Below, piece after piece: positions 1-12,129 of a DNA stretch of 64,000 nucleotides (the first letter of the stretch is position 1; every line of letters begins with the position of its first letter). Source of the stretch: Quillaja saponaria (lineage: Eukaryota > Streptophyta > Magnoliopsida > Fabales > Quillajaceae). Below the pieces are notes generated by a model. That model searched no databases. It saw nothing but the letters and a program-made list of their open reading frames with translations, and had not been told where the DNA came from. The position numbers and the translations under genes were made by a program. The DNA is taken from assembly GCA_029379385.1 (NCBI GenBank), contig CM055612.1:14198001-14262000 (forward strand). Direction: 5' to 3'.

Positions 1-404
1 GTGGGTAGATATATTCTTTAGGGGGTTCTATGCATAATTTTTGATTTTGGGTTTTTGGTTATGTAGGTGCTATGTTTTCTATCTTGATGATGAGTTCTTA
101 GCTAATGTTAAACAAAATTGATGTTATATAGATCTATATCATCTTATTATGACCTCTACCCCCCCATAATTCTTGATAATTATATTATAGTGGACATTGG
201 TTTGGGGGGGGGGGGGGGGGGAGGGAGGGATGGATGAGACATGTTGATGAGTATTGTATAGATGATATGATGCTGATATAACATGCTTGAGAATTTCTCT
301 AAATGCTATACGAGTCTGAGATCCTTTTTGTTGATTAATGGGTTATGGTTGACGTTGTTGCTGGATATTTTGGAGTTCAAGATTATTTTGATGTTGTTTT
401 TTAG
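1..404. other. Non-coding leader of a retroelement relic
   Basis: No gene is seen here. A 'ggacattggtttgggg' motif precedes a long poly-G run. The same kind of motif recurs on the minus strand near 38.3 kb, next to the end of a related reading frame, so this is probably spacer of a gypsy-type element and not host intergenic DNA. Confidence 0.4.
204..221 (+). repeat. Poly-G tract (18 G)
   Basis: An uninterrupted run of 18 G is followed by a short purine tract. A C-run followed by A at about 38,295-38,325 is its minus-strand counterpart in a related element fragment. Confidence 0.85.
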
Positions 405-1434
405 GACAATAGGACCAAAGAAAAAAGCTACTAAGCATGCCTGATCGTCTGGATTGAGCTTTGATAATAGCCGATTCATTTCTGCTGCTGTAGAAAAGTG
501 TTTTCATGATAGGCTTGCCACAAAAAAGGCTGTGTCACAGTGAGGTTTACACCTCAGCCCGGATTACTTCCTGGGGATGGCCAATCCGATCAACAACAGA
601 CATTGGGCTAACTTATGTGCATCACCCCTAGTTGGAGTCATTACAGTGACTTGAGAATTTTATGCTAATCTGGTATAACATATTGATAATAGAGTAATGG
701 CGCAAGGAAAGATGGTATCATTCACAAGCACTATGATCAATGCATATTATAGCGTTCCGGATGTCTCCGAGACTGATGAGTACGTGACTTATGATAGTGG
801 GATAGTTGATTATAATGAAGTCATCAATGCTTTATGCTGTCAAGGCTCTATTTGAAAGCTGACCAATGAAGAAATAGTTCACTTTTGAGCTAGTTAGCTG
901 TTAGCCCTTGCAAGGGCATTGTATTACTTCGTACTCATCAACATCCTCCCTAATGGACATGCCAGCTATGTGACTAAGGAGAGAGCCATTTTGGTGTATG
1001 CCAATATTCGAGGTATGCCCATTGATGTGGGTAGGATTATTCATAATTCCATATTACAGGAGGCGAACTCTGGACTCTTGGGAATCTAGTTTCCCTCACT
1101 TATCACAGTACTGTGCTGTGGATCTAGTGTACTTTGGGAGGACACAGAGCCACTGGTCCTACCAAAAGGTACTATTGATGATAAGCTTATGAACAAGTTT
1201 CAAATCCGGAATGCTGAAGTGGGTGAAGGTAATCTAGTAGCTTTAACTCAGCCAATTGGTATACAAAAGCTGGGCTTAGCGCATCTCAAGATTGGAAGTG
1301 CAATGTACAGACTATTAGCAGCATACACAAGTAGAAAGGAGGATGAAACCTTTCCACTTTCCCTCCATGTCCCGAGCCACCAATTCCAGTTCCTACGTCC
1401 CAAGGGGGATATTGATATCAATTTCAGTGACTGA
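405..1434 (+). pseudogene. Putative plant transposon protein (Transposase_32-like) pseudogene
   Basis: Translating across frames gives a recognisable order: a Lys-rich start, 'FDNSRFISAAVEKCFHD', an 'EFYANL' segment, 'VMAQGKMVSF' with 'INAYYSVPDV', then 'HASYVTKERAILVYA' and 'MPIDVGRIIHNSI'. This order matches the plant transposon-protein domain that I recall as Transposase_32, found in many gypsy-associated proteins of unknown biochemical role. At least four in-frame stops and several frame changes break it, so no product is expected. The last open piece (1189-1434) ends with an acidic 'DIDINFSD' tail. The same tail, decayed, lies on the minus strand near 38.4 kb. The domain name is from memory; the reading frame remnants are seen directly. 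Confidence 0.6.
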
Positions 1435-1439
1435 GGGGA

Positions 1440-2769
1440 GTCTTCTTTATCTTTTGTTTTCCTTTCGTTATACTTTTGCTTCTATTTAAAACAATAGGAC
1501 AATGTTTAGTATGTGTATTTGACTAATTAGGTTGTATTGTGTTTCCTTTTTCTGTATCGTGCTAAAAGAAAAAATAAATAAAAATTGCAAATTAAGTTGT
1601 TAATTAGGCTCTAATATTCCTTTATTCCCATGATAGTATTATTTATGCATTGATGTTAATTTTGATAACTTTTAAATACAATTTTTTGAATTTGTTATAC
1701 TTAGGCATATACGTTATATATACACTACACAAGGCTATTATCACCTAAGGTTGATGTTTTTAATGATTTTTTCTTTATAAACCCTATACTCTTTTTGACT
1801 TCCTTAATGAGTAAGAATTCTTTTTGAGGAGCAATCCTAGGTGAAGTTTAGTTGAAAATATGATTTAGTCAATTATTAGATCGATAGAGCTTTTGTAAAT
1901 CCACAAATGATTCTATATTTCTTTAGTTACACATTTTTTAGCCTAGTGCCTATATATATTTTTTTCTTTCTAACAGATGCATATGTTAACCAATCCTTTG
2001 TTTGAAGGACCTATTTGCACCCTATTATGTTAATCCCATTCAATATGCAGTTTCATTGAGTTCAAAAGAAAAAGAGAATAAGCTCGAAACAAGTCAATAA
2101 AAAGGAGTGCATTACAAGGAAGAAAAGGAAAAAAAGATATTATGTGATCATCCCCACTTAATAAAAATATGAAGTTAGGTGATCATCCCCACTTGATAAA
2201 AAAAATTAAGTTAGGGGAATATGTGAAAATTCCTTGATGATTCCTACAAACCACAGATTTGGTAGAAGTAAAATAAAAGAAGGAAAAAGAGGAAAAAAAA
2301 GGAAGAACATTCATGCCACACAAAGAAGAGATAATATATCAGGTGACAAATTGTGAGATAAAATAGTGGAAGCCCGAGTATGTGGGAACTAACACCTTAA
2401 AAAGAAAAGGTGGAAAAGGAAGGGTGAACTCATGCAAGGAAATTGTGCTTAAGGTATTTAAGCCAAAAGTTCCATTTCATCAAACCTTTATCCTAGCCTA
2501 ACATTACAAGCTGAATAAAAGACCTATTGATTTTTGACTAAGTGTTAGCCTACATTAGTGGAGAGAGGAAGGAAAGAAGAAGTTGAGGAGTTAAGATTAG
2601 TTTTTAAGTTATCTTGAGAATATTTTTGAAGCCATCTAACTCTAGTGACAATGCCTTGCACACACGCCCATGAGGATTGCCTAAACATGATAAATTTGGA
2701 AATTATACTTGTGTGTTATCTTGAGTTAAGTTTTTGTTATAAAGTTTGAGGATTTTTAGGAGAATAGTT
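1440..2769. other. AT-rich spacer, no gene seen
   Basis: The stretch follows the transposon-protein relic and contains no supportable coding region. It includes a 35-36 bp imperfect tandem duplication (2144-2178 and 2179-2213, 'gtgatcatccccactt...'). It is probably the 3' spacer of a gypsy-type element. Confidence 0.4.
2144..2213 (+). repeat. Two-copy ~35-bp tandem repeat
   Basis: Two adjacent copies begin 'gtgatcatccccactt' and end 'aagttag', differing by a few substitutions and one base of length. Confidence 0.8.
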
Positions 2770-3870
2770 AGCTTATCATTGATAAATTAATACTTCTATG
2801 TTATCTAATTCATATTTGATGTTAATCCTGATATTTTGAGTTAGAATATCAGTCAAATATAGTGTTAAAGTTGTTTTAGGTTGTTTTTAGGAGTTTTGCA
2901 GAGTTTTTTTTATCTTAATTAAGAGTAGTTTTACAAATTTTGGTATTTAATTTGTTTTACACTTGCAATGTCCTAGTTTGGATTAGAGAAGGGTGCCAAC
3001 TCAACTGGTGCCGTGCCGCAAAAGGAAGAATTTGATGAAAAAGGCAAAAAAGACTCAGCCACAGAATAACTAATATGAAGCCGTGACACTAATACAAAGA
3101 AAGAAAAATCAAATAAGTTAGTGAGCTTGAAGTAGCAGCGCCAAAGTAAGGATGACTTTCGTAAATTAAGGAAGGGATTGGTGCCACAACCCCTATGAAT
3201 GTGAAGCTGTTGTGGGGTGTAAGATGAGTCCTATTTTAATTAAAATAGATATCCTCAAAATTCATACACACACTGCGGTGTTTGTGTATATGGCACCACA
3301 GGTTCTGTTTAATTCTAATAGGACTCCATCTTGTCCCCACCGTGGCTTATCATACTTGGGCGTTGTAGCACTAAACCTTTGTATTATTTACGAAAGTCGT
3401 CTTTAGTTTGGTGCTGCGGCTTCACAATCACCACGCCACAACTCATCCTTCTCTGTGATTTTTCTGGGTAGCTGAAGTTCTTCACGCCGCGACTCAAGTC
3501 TTCAAGCGCCACAATTTCCTACTCTCTGACGTCTTAAGTTTCTTGCTTGTTTTGGAAGTGCCGTGGCTGAGGCCTCTCTGTCTGATCCATCAATTTCTCT
3601 CTTTCGTGGTGCCACGGCTTCATGTTCTTTAGCTGTGCAACACCTGTTGAATTGCTTTCCTTCTCTAATCTGAACTATGACACTACAAAGACATCTAAAA
3701 CAAATTAAATACCAAAATTTGTAAAACTGCTCCTAATTAAAATAAAATCTCTACAAAACTCTTAAAACATTATATTTAACTAATATTCTAGCTCAAAACC
3801 TTAGGATTAGCATCAAATATAAATTAAAATTATAGTGAAAGAACTCTATTATTTTAAAGTTATCAAACAT
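2770..3870. repeat. ~1.1 kb imperfect inverted repeat (two head-to-head LTR-type segments)
   Basis: The left arm (about 2770-3265) pairs with the reverse complement of the right arm (about 3285-3870). Matching blocks, read left arm against reverse-complemented right arm, include 'gttttacaaattttggtatt', 'atatttgatg.taatcct', 'gatgactttcgtaaat' against 'gacgactttcgtaaat', and 'gagtcctatt..aatta' near the centre at about 3,275. The arm sequence recurs in single direct orientation at 17.2 kb. The arms could therefore be two inverted copies of one repetitive segment, or a foldback-type element. No coding function is seen. Confidence 0.7.
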
Positions 3871-4680
3871 GGGGCACAAATATAATTCTTTTTTTGTTCA
3901 CCCTCTCTCCTTTTTTTTCATCATATATTCCATAATCTTCCTAGAAAGACTAACATGTTTAGAAGTGAGGGTGCAAAAGAAATTTAAATAAGGGTTAAGG
4001 GAAAAATTAATGTGGTTGATCAAGGAAAGGTCACTTAGGCTTAAAGGGGATAAACCAGGGATAACATATGAAACAAGGTTAGCTTGACAGGCACAAATAG
4101 TCTAAAGATGGTCTAAATCATGTCCTTAACTCAATATGTCTAGGATTTCGCCTCAAGAGAGAATCAAACAAATTCTAAGGTTCTTAACTAACATTAAACT
4201 TTCTAAACATAAACAGTCTCTAAATAAGTATGTCATTCTAAGCCAAAGATCAAGTGTATAAATTTATCACATCCTAAAAATGTTACATAAATTTATCACA
4301 TCCCAAATCATGCCCATAATTTTCCAAAAAAATAAAAATCATAATTATCCATAGTATTATCATTGGATGTGAAAAATCATCACAAAAACATAAAACATCT
4401 CAAGCAAAACATTAAGAACTAAGAAACACAAGGACACTAATAAAACCCTCCCAAAAACTTCAGAAGAACTTTAAAATCAATTAAAAAAATAAAAGGAACA
4501 AGGATAAGAAAAACTCCCGATCAATGCAGCAAGACAGAAAGCTTACTATTCTCATTCTTAGTAACGCCTAAATTGGAAGAAAGTAAAAAAAAAATTAATA
4601 TACTTGCTAAAAAAAAAATACTTAATGAGAAAAATATTAATAAGAACTAAAGCATAAATTTAAAAGAAGAAACAAAAATT
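3871..4680. other. Non-coding, AT-rich, no gene seen
   Basis: This stretch lies between the inverted repeat and a minus-strand gag relic. It may be internal spacer of the minus-strand gypsy element, but no motif confirms that. Confidence 0.3.
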
Positions 4681-5460
4681 TAGAAACTTGGGTTGCCTTC
4701 CAAGAAGTGCTTGATTTATAGTTGTTGGCTTGATTATTAGAAAAGGTCTCCTAAATGAGATGCTCTTGCCCATAGTAAGTATCATATAACACTATATATG
4801 GGTCTTAATTTAAAATTCTCTTAAGATCGTGGAAGTAATCGTCAATTGTGCTTAACATCAATTGGCTTAAGAAAGTGGTGGAGTAGTTGGCCACATAGGG
4901 TCTTCATAGATATAATATTTAATAGCTACTTGAAACTCAAGTGGTTGTCATTTTTCTTCAATAATTATGTCTAAAGTTGATTCCTCATTGTGAGAGTATT
5001 CTTCTATAACCAATTGAAGCTCACTAATTTGGTCATCTTGGATTTTGTCATGTAATTCTTTTTATGTGACCATATTATGCTCAATAGGTTGGGTACCATA
5101 GATTTCCTTATTTGATTCATCTTCTATGAAGTGAATGCATGGTGGAAGGGAACTTTGTACAAATTCTTGAAACATCTCAAAAGGTTCCTTTATAGATGTT
5201 GGCTTATCCTCACTTGGTTTAGATTCACTCATTGGTTTGAAGGATAGGCCAAGGTCTCCAACAACTTATAAGCTTTGACCATACTTAGATTCATAAAGTA
5301 TCCTCTAGTTAGCCTATCAACAATTTTTTGTGTCCTCTCACGCAAGCTATTGTAATTTATGGAGTTGAAGCCATTTTGGTAGATCGCGATTCAAACACAT
5401 GCTTAGTGGATAGTTGAACCTGTCTCAAGCATCTTGGAATGATTGCAAGTCAAATTTAGT
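4681..5460 (-). pseudogene. Gag relic of an Athila/Tat-like Ty3/gypsy element
   Basis: Read on the minus strand, the region near 5,200-5,460 gives 'DRFNYPLSMCLNRDLPKWL', followed in another frame by a short-helix and arginine-rich region and a segment resembling the gag motif with 'Y..L...R..VDRLTRGYF' and 'AYKLLETLA'. Gag proteins of Athila/Tat gypsy elements have this W.RF..LL..CP..GLP layout. The downstream part (4,700-5,200) is acidic and stop-ridden. It sits just inside the LTR end and primer site at 5,616-5,650, in the orientation expected for 5' LTR, PBS, gag. Several stops and frameshifts make it non-functional. Confidence 0.55.
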
Positions 5461-5615
5461 GAAATATATAAGTTGGAGATATTAAGTATACATCCTTAGA
5501 GTACCCCATAAAACAGACAACAAAATAAAATTAAAAAGATAAAAAAAAAAAAAAACAGTTTGAATTAATATTAAGATTGCTTGGTAATAATATTAACTAA
5601 AATTAGTAAAACAAT

Positions 5616-5633
5616 TCCCTAGCAACGGCACCA
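5616..5633 (-). other. Primer binding site, tRNA-Asp type (decayed)
   Basis: The minus strand reads 'TGGTGCCGTTGCTAGGGA'. This is close to the tRNA-Asp-complementary site I recall for Athila/Tat elements (TGGCGCCGTTGCCGGGGA), with two differences. It lies directly inside an LTR end and upstream of the gag relic. Confidence 0.65.
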
Positions 5634-5644
5634 AAAACTTGCTG

Positions 5645-6087
5645 TCGATTTTAATCACGCAAGTGCACGTATCATTAACAAGTAATGTAGAGTAAAGTAG
5701 AGTGTCGATCCCACGAAGAATTATTACTAATTTTTAATAAATTACTAAAATTAACACAAACCTAATTTTATTCAAACAACCAAAACATTGTCAATTTAGT
5801 TAATAAAAATTATTTCCGTGAAGCACAATTACTTAAAAATAAAAGTTTGCATGTTTACAAAGTTTACTTTCAATATCTTTTTTTTTTTTTTCAACAAAAT
5901 TCACAAATATACTTTGAAGAAAAGAAATTCCAAGTGTCATGCCATAAATACCATAACTTAAGCCTTACAAAACTAATTAGATCCCGAAATATCATACTTG
6001 AAGCTTAAATTACAATCATAAGAAAGCTTAAAGTTAACTCTATGACCATGAAAGAAGTATTAAAAAATGAAAAATTTATTAAGAACA
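5645..6087 (-). mobile_element. 3' part of the 5' LTR of an Athila/Tat-like element
   Basis: Next to the primer site the minus strand carries the common plant LTR end in which a '...cgtgggatcgacactctac...' block precedes '...gatacgtgcacttgcg...'. The LTR sequence runs right and is cut at 6,087 by the Tekay-like element, whose right flank resumes at 16,121. The far LTR end was not found. Confidence 0.5.
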
Positions 6088-8650
6088 TGTTATAACCCAA
6101 CTATCTAGCATACATGTTAAGATGTTGTACGTGAATGCTTCGTGATTTGGTTATAGAATTTTTTTATATCAGTTGAATGTTAATCACAAGTAAATCAAGG
6201 TATATGGTTATATAATAAGTTAGAAACTAATAATTTTAAATAAAAGTATACAAATATATATACATATATATTTACTAAATAAAACTTATTTAAGCCACAC
6301 AAATTAAAAATTTACAACAACCACGACTAAATGTGTTGACCAATCTATTATTTTCTTCTCTTGTTCCATTTGGCTCCATCCATTTTCAGTGAAGTGTAGC
6401 TGCTGAGACTTCAATCCCTTCTCCTCCATCATCGACTTTACCTCTCAAGCAGGAATTGTCCAAACCTTTGGTGGGTTCCTTCTGTTTTGGTGGCTGTCAA
6501 GGTATTAACTTAGTTCCTTTCAATTTTGTCCATAGATGAAACCGGTCTACCTTCCCCTGTTTCTGTGTAATTGTTTTCTTGGCTGATTGGCATGGGTTGC
6601 CTTGTTCTTTGATCCAGCAGCTGGGTTTCCCTGCTTATGGTTCGTATGATGTGTGCTTGAACCAAAGATCAAGCCTAAAGGGAGGCGGCAGCAAAGGGTG
6701 GTCGAAAATTTCAGTGGCCATGTTTTGAGTGGTTGATCTCCTTCCTTTCCTAGTATGTTTTGTGATTATGGTTGTAAGTTTAGTTAGTCAGGAATTGATG
6801 GATTCAACTTTAAGATTGGGTGGAGGTGTGATCAATTTTGGAGCTAAAATCAACAACCAAGCTGCTGTTCCCCGTTATGGGTAGCAATTTGGTTGCCAAC
6901 TAATTTATTTTTTCAGCTGGTGTTGAACGTGAAAGGAAGAGAAGAGTTTGGTAGCTCAGGGTGGTGTGTGAAGAATGAAAGAGAAATTGGAACTTGAAAC
7001 CTGAAACCATGGGCTTTTGGTGATGTTGAGCATGGTTCCTAACTAGGAAAAAAAAATAAAAATTCAAGTAAACTAAGTTGTAGATTTATTGGACTTGTAA
7101 AAGCAAATTATGCAAAGTAAAAGAATTAACTAATAAAATCAATAATTAAACATACATATATATATATATATATATATACTCATAGTGAATAGTTGCCAAT
7201 GAGTACTAAAGTATAATTTCAAATTTTAATTAAACATTAAGTGATTAATTCAAATTTAATTCAAAAAGTGAAATATGATTAATACAAGAATTATGAGAAT
7301 TCGTAAATTCTAAAATAATAAACTGAAATCGTATGAGAATTCATACGGTATTATATACATGAAAGTTGTTCACATAAGTCTCCACAATTAAATAGTGAAT
7401 TACGAATTATGGAATTAGTTATGAAGTGATTATCTTTAGTAATATATAAATTTAATATTTTCAGTTCAGGATCGTATCGAGGATATATCACCACATTCAC
7501 AGTCTAGGCAGGAGGACGAACGACATCCGTGAGCTTTGTGAGTGAATTATGTGCCCTATGGTTGCCAGATTATTGTGTGCAATTATGTGTATGTTTGAAT
7601 TAATGTGTTATATTGAGAAATATGCAAGTATATTATTTCAGTGATTTAATTGGAAATCAAATTTTCTTGATATTGAGTGTGGTTGATAAAGGCCAACAAA
7701 GTGACATTTTCTGATAATGATTTGTTTTAATATTTTCAAAATTAAAAAAATCCAGGTGCAACTAGGATATTTAGATTTGACATTTGATATGAGTTATTCT
7801 GATTCTGACTGTTATTTTAAAAACAAATGGATTGCTTAGCCCCGATAGGATGGATTGAGTACGGAGAATTAATTTGTTGTGCGGGCGAGTAAATGCCCAG
7901 TGGGGGGAGATATTGTTGTGCGGGGCTGAGTTACTCGTTGGCCCTTTGTTGGTGTAATTGTTTGTTTGTTGATTTGATGTGATTGATATATTGAAATTTG
8001 TGAACTACATGAATAGTGGGCGTATGATGATTATAATTACGTACGTGCAAAAGTAAATTTAAATACGAGTTTAAGCTATGATATATGTGTTGTGTGATAC
8101 TGGTACCCTTAGGGTACATGATTTGCTCACTGAATCCTTGTGACTCACTCTTTCCTTTGTGGTCATTTTTTTTTAGTTTCTAGGAAACCATTGTTGACCG
8201 CGACAGAATTTCTTACCTGCCAACTCTACTGCGGCAAGGTATATCTCAGACATTGCATACTTGGGACATAAGGGACGACACTTACAGTCACTTTAGGTGT
8301 TATGATTTTTGCTAGACATATATTGAATGCACCATGGTGCTTTCATGTTTTTTTAAGAGCAGAGCTCCTCTGTATATTTTGGTACTATGACTTACATTTT
8401 GACTTTGTAAATCGGTTGTTTATATGTATTTTGGGCATGTTCCATCTTACGGGGAACCCTTGATGATATATTCAGTAATTGTTTTTTGTTAAATAGCTAA
8501 GTCCAGATTTTATTTTAATTTAGTAATATTTTAGTAATTGTAATTGTAACGTGTGTAAGTTAGAAATGCACAATACTTAAGTATTTAGGGTTACAGTGAT
8601 ATGGTTATCCATTCCTCAGGCCAGTCATACCTTTATTTGAAGATGTGACA
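6088..8650 (+). repeat. 5' LTR of the Tekay-like element
   Basis: The repeat starts 'TGTTATAACCC' and ends 'GATGTGACA'. It is 2,563 bp and aligns with the 3' LTR along its length. It contains a (TA)n run at about 7153-7178 and segments absent from the 3' LTR (about 6957-7060 and about 7600-7670). It is expected to hold the promoter and poly(A) signals of the element, but I did not locate a convincing TATA box. Confidence 0.9.
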
Positions 8651-8653
8651 AGT

Positions 8654-8665
8654 TGGTATTAGAGC
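8654..8665 (+). other. Primer binding site, tRNA-iMet type
   Basis: 'TGGTATTAGAGC' lies 3 bp inside the 5' LTR. It differs by one base from the plant initiator-methionine tRNA site TGGTATCAGAGC used by many plant retroelements and caulimovirids. Confidence 0.85.
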
Positions 8666-8856
8666 ATGGTTAGAGGTCTATGATTGCAAGTACGGAATGT
8701 TATTATTTAGTTCGTGTACGTTACACAGGGTATATGTTGACTTAGTGATGCATTCTAATTCGCCTTGAAACTTCAAGTTACGATTTATTCAAGGCACTAT
8801 CTTTTGCTTTGTCTTATAAATGTATATTGAAGTTTTGTGTATTTGTTTTAGATATA

Positions 8857-10190
8857 ATGCAAAGGAATGGCCGTGTTACTGGTCGAGAAGGGCAGCAAGA
8901 GGTCTGCTTCGATCAGGGGTCTACTGGTCCTTCGCACCAACGGTTAGAGGCAGGGGTTGTTAGGGATGTGGTAGAGGTAGAGGCCGAGACAGGGTTGCTG
9001 AATCAATTTAGGCAGTAGCTCCTGGCCCTGATATGGAGCAATTGGTGTAGGGATTAGACTGTGTTCAGAGGACTGTAGGTGATTTTGTTAGGATTTTGGC
9101 CCAATAGCAACAGGCTCAGCAGCAGCCACCAGTAGCTTCCCCTGTTTAGCCTCAGCAAGAGGCAAACCCTCCAGCTCCAGTTCAGCAGGATCAGGGGGTA
9201 TTTGTGACACTACACGATTTTAGAAAGATGCAATTCCCAAGATTTTCGAGGGTTGACCCAACTCAGGATCCTTATGCTTTTCTAGAGGAGTCAGATAGAT
9301 TGTGTATAGCTTTGGGATGTGATCCCGTCCATGCAGTTGAACTAGTTAGCTATAAGTTACATGATGTAGCTTATGATTTGTACAAGATATTAGTATAACG
9401 GCAGACTGAGGCTACTCCACTGGTATGGCTAGAGTTCAGCAGAGCTTTTCTAGATTGCTTTTTACCTGAGAGTGCGTGAGACAAGCATGCTTATGATTTT
9501 GAGCGATTAGTTTAGACTGAGGGCATGTCAATTGTAGAGTATGAAACCCAATTTACTCGATTGTCTCATTTTGCATCACATCTAGTAGCTACGGAGAAGA
9601 TGAGAGTGAAGAGATTTGGTCATGGTCTGAGGGATTATTTATTCAGATCAGTGTTCATGTCAGGCACAACGACTTATACTCAAGTTGTTGATGCTGCCTA
9701 CCGATTAAGTGGAGAGATAGTCGGAATGCGAGAGTCATAAGATGGCAAGGCAGGAGGGTCCTTCGACCTCTAAAGCTGGCAGTTCACGTAGACTTAAAGG
9801 TGAATCTACCTTTAGACAGGGTTCATTCAGAGGAAGTTTTCAACCAGGGAAAAGTCAGATGAGGTGAGGTTTAGGAGCTCAGTTCCAGGGAGGATCATCT
9901 AGTGGACCCCAATTATATGAGTTTCCTATATGCTCTACTTTTGGTAATAGGTATATTGGATAGTGTAGATTGGGGACAGGTGCGTGTTTTAAATGTAGAG
10001 CAATAAATCATAGTATTCGAGACTGTCCGTTGTAGAGAAGTCAGTTTACTTCATCCAAAACCTCTTCATCAGTTCAGGGTAGACCTCCATTACCTACAAC
10101 ACCCACAAGGCCTCCAAAGGTACTTGGTGGTTTCTCTAGGGGTTCTTCATCAGCAAGTAAAGGTTAGGCCTAAGTTTATACTCTGACGAC
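8857..10190 (+). pseudogene. Gag pseudogene of the Tekay-like element
   Basis: Gag would form the RNA-packaging capsid. A likely start is the ATG at 8857 ('MQRNGRVTGR'). The central capsid region is readable at 9204-9740, with 'KMQFPRFSRVDPTQDPYAFL', a 'WLEFSRAFLDCFLPE' helix, then 'MSIVEYETQFTRLSHFASHL' and 'RFGHGLRDYLF'. A Gln-rich linker precedes it. A zinc knuckle of the C-x2-C-x4-H-x4-C kind follows at about 9985-10035 ('CFKCRAINHSIRDC'). Several stops interrupt the frame, many at positions expected to be glutamine (CAG to TAG), plus frameshifts. No functional product is expected. Confidence 0.85.
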
Positions 10191-10219
10191 TTATGATGCA
10201 TAAGCTTCTAATGCAGTGG

Positions 10220-10640
10220 TATCAGGTAATTTGTTGTTTTTTCTATTAGTGCTAAAGTATTGATTGATCTAGGAGCTACCCATTCTTTCATCTCGCCATA
10301 TTTTACTTCCCTTGTGGAGAAAGTTGTGGAGCCTTTTGAACTCCCTTTAACAGTCTTAACTTCGTTGGGGGAACTATTTTAGCAGACCGGTGTATATCTT
10401 CATGTGAGGTTCTTGTAGAGGATGATAATTATCTGGCGGACTTAATCATACTGGATATGCTAGAGTATGATATGATTCTAGGCTTGGATTGGTTGTCTAA
10501 TCATCATGCTCTAGTAGACTGTCACGATAAGAGTGTTAAGTTCAGTATCTCTACCAAGCTGACTTTTATTTTTCAAGCGGATCGGAGTCAAGTTGCTCGC
10601 AATTTAATTTCAACCATCTAGGCAAGACGACTTATCATGA
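10220..10640 (+). pseudogene. Aspartic protease pseudogene (retropepsin)
   Basis: The active-site region reads 'VLIDLGATHSFISP' at about 10,258-10,300. Retropepsins normally have D-S/T-G, so the middle residue is changed to Leu. A hydrophobic 'MILGLDWLSNHHALVDC' flap/C-terminal motif follows at about 10,465-10,520. A frameshift and stops separate the two halves. The protease would mature the Gag-Pol polyprotein. A less broken copy of its second half lies at 56.2 kb. Confidence 0.85.
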
Positions 10641-11420
10641 AGAAGAATTAAGCCTATCTAGCTTTTGTCAGGGATACTCAGTTAGAGTATCCTCTTTTAG
10701 ATCGTATCCCAGTGGTGGGGGAATTTTTTGATGTTTTTCCTGAATAGCTTCAAGGGTTCGATCGAAAGATTGAGTTTGGTATTGAGTTATTGCCCGGCAT
10801 TCAACCAATTTCTATTCCCCCCTATAGGATGGCTCCCAGCGAGCTAAGGGAGCTTAAAGTGCAATTACAATATTTGCTAGATAAGGCATTCATTTGTCCC
10901 AGTTCATCTCCTTGGGGTGCTCCTGTTATGTTTGTTTTTAGAAGGATGACTCGTTTAGACTGTGTATTGATTATCGATAGTTGAATAAGGTCACAGCTAA
11001 AAACAAGTATCTTCTCCCCAGGATTGATGACTTATTTGATCAGTTGCAAGGAGCTAGTGCTTTTCTAAGATTGATCTTCGTTCAGGGTATCACCAGATCC
11101 GAATTAAGAAAGAAGATATTCCGAAGACTTCTTTTCGCACTTGATATGGACACTATTAATTTTTAGTTATGTCTTTTGGGCTTACTAACACTCCTGCAAC
11201 ATTCATGGATTTGATCAATAAGGTGTTTAAGCCTTTCTTGGATCAATTCGTCATTGTGTTCATTAATGACATCTTGGTATAGTCTCGAAGTGAGCAGGAA
11301 CATAAGCAGCATCTTCATATTGTATTGAAAACAGTTAGGGAAAATAAGTTTTATACTAAATTCTCTAAGTGTGAATTTTGGTTGAATCAAATGACTTTTC
11401 TCAACATGTTATTTCTAAGG
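10640..11420 (+). pseudogene. Reverse transcriptase pseudogene (Ty3/gypsy)
   Basis: The N-terminal motif '[20 protein letters not shown]' with '[11 protein letters not shown]' (10,790-10,940) is typical gypsy RT. It is followed by '[20 protein letters not shown]' (11,005-11,060) and the palm. The catalytic YxDD/FIDD motif reads F-I-N-D at 11,259-11,270, so the first catalytic Asp is Asn (codon at 11,265-11,267, GAT to AAT expected). Stops at 10,982 and near 11,281 and a frameshift near 11,090-11,160 also break it. Even with an open frame, this copy would lack RT activity. Confidence 0.9.
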
Positions 11421-11532
11421 AGGGAATTCGAGTAAATCCTAACAAAATTGAGGTAGTTTAGAATTGGCCTCGACCAACAAATGTCTCTAAAATTCGAAGT
11501 GTTCTGGGTTTGGCTGGTTACTACAGGAGATT

Positions 11533-12030
11533 GTGGAGAATTTCTATTGTATTGCTGCTCCTTTGACTCGATTAACTCAGAAAGGAGTTATGTTTTCATG
11601 GTGCGAGACTTGTGAAGAAAGTTTTCAAAAGTTAAAAGCTTGTTTGACTTCAGCTTTTGTTCTTTCACTTCCCTCTACTACGGGTAAGTATATTGTGTTT
11701 TGTGATGCTTCTCGTATTGGACTTGGTTGTATTTTGATGCAGGATGGAAGAGTTGTAGCATATGCTTCCAGACAATTGAAAAAGCATGAGGTGAAACTCA
11801 TGATCTTGAGATAGCAGCGGTAATTTTTGCGTTAAAAATATGGAGGCATTATTTATATGGCGAGACTTTTGAGATTTTTACGGATCACAAAAGTCTTAAA
11901 TATATCTTTGATTAGAAGGAGCTGATTTTGAGGCAGAGTAGATGGATTGACTTACTGGAGGATTATGATTGTTCGATTTCTTATCATCCAGGTAAAACAA
12001 ACATAGTTGCTGATGCTCTAAGTAGAAAAT
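11533..12030 (+). pseudogene. RNase H pseudogene of the Tekay-like element
   Basis: The region opens with the RT/RNase H connection ('[18 protein letters not shown]'). Then come the RNase H core '[19 protein letters not shown]' (11,697-11,755), 'SRQLKKHE', and in a shifted frame '[15 protein letters not shown]', '[12 protein letters not shown]' and '[16 protein letters not shown]' ending about 12,030. The three acidic positions (DAS, TDHKS, VADALSR) are retained. A frameshift at about 11,800 and a stop near 11,910 inactivate it. RNase H would degrade the RNA strand during reverse transcription. Confidence 0.85.
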
Positions 12031-12129
12031 CTATGGGTGTCTATCCTATTTGTCAGCCATGCGTAGTCAAGTAGTCAAAGATTTATAGTGATGTATAATA
12101 TAGCTAAGGGAGTTAGATTTGAAGTGTCT

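Noticed and set aside
6088..8650. Possibility that the 6.1 and 13.7 kb repeats are a plain segmental duplication
   Set aside because: TG/CA ends, primer site, polypurine tract and ordered gag-pol between them identify LTRs.
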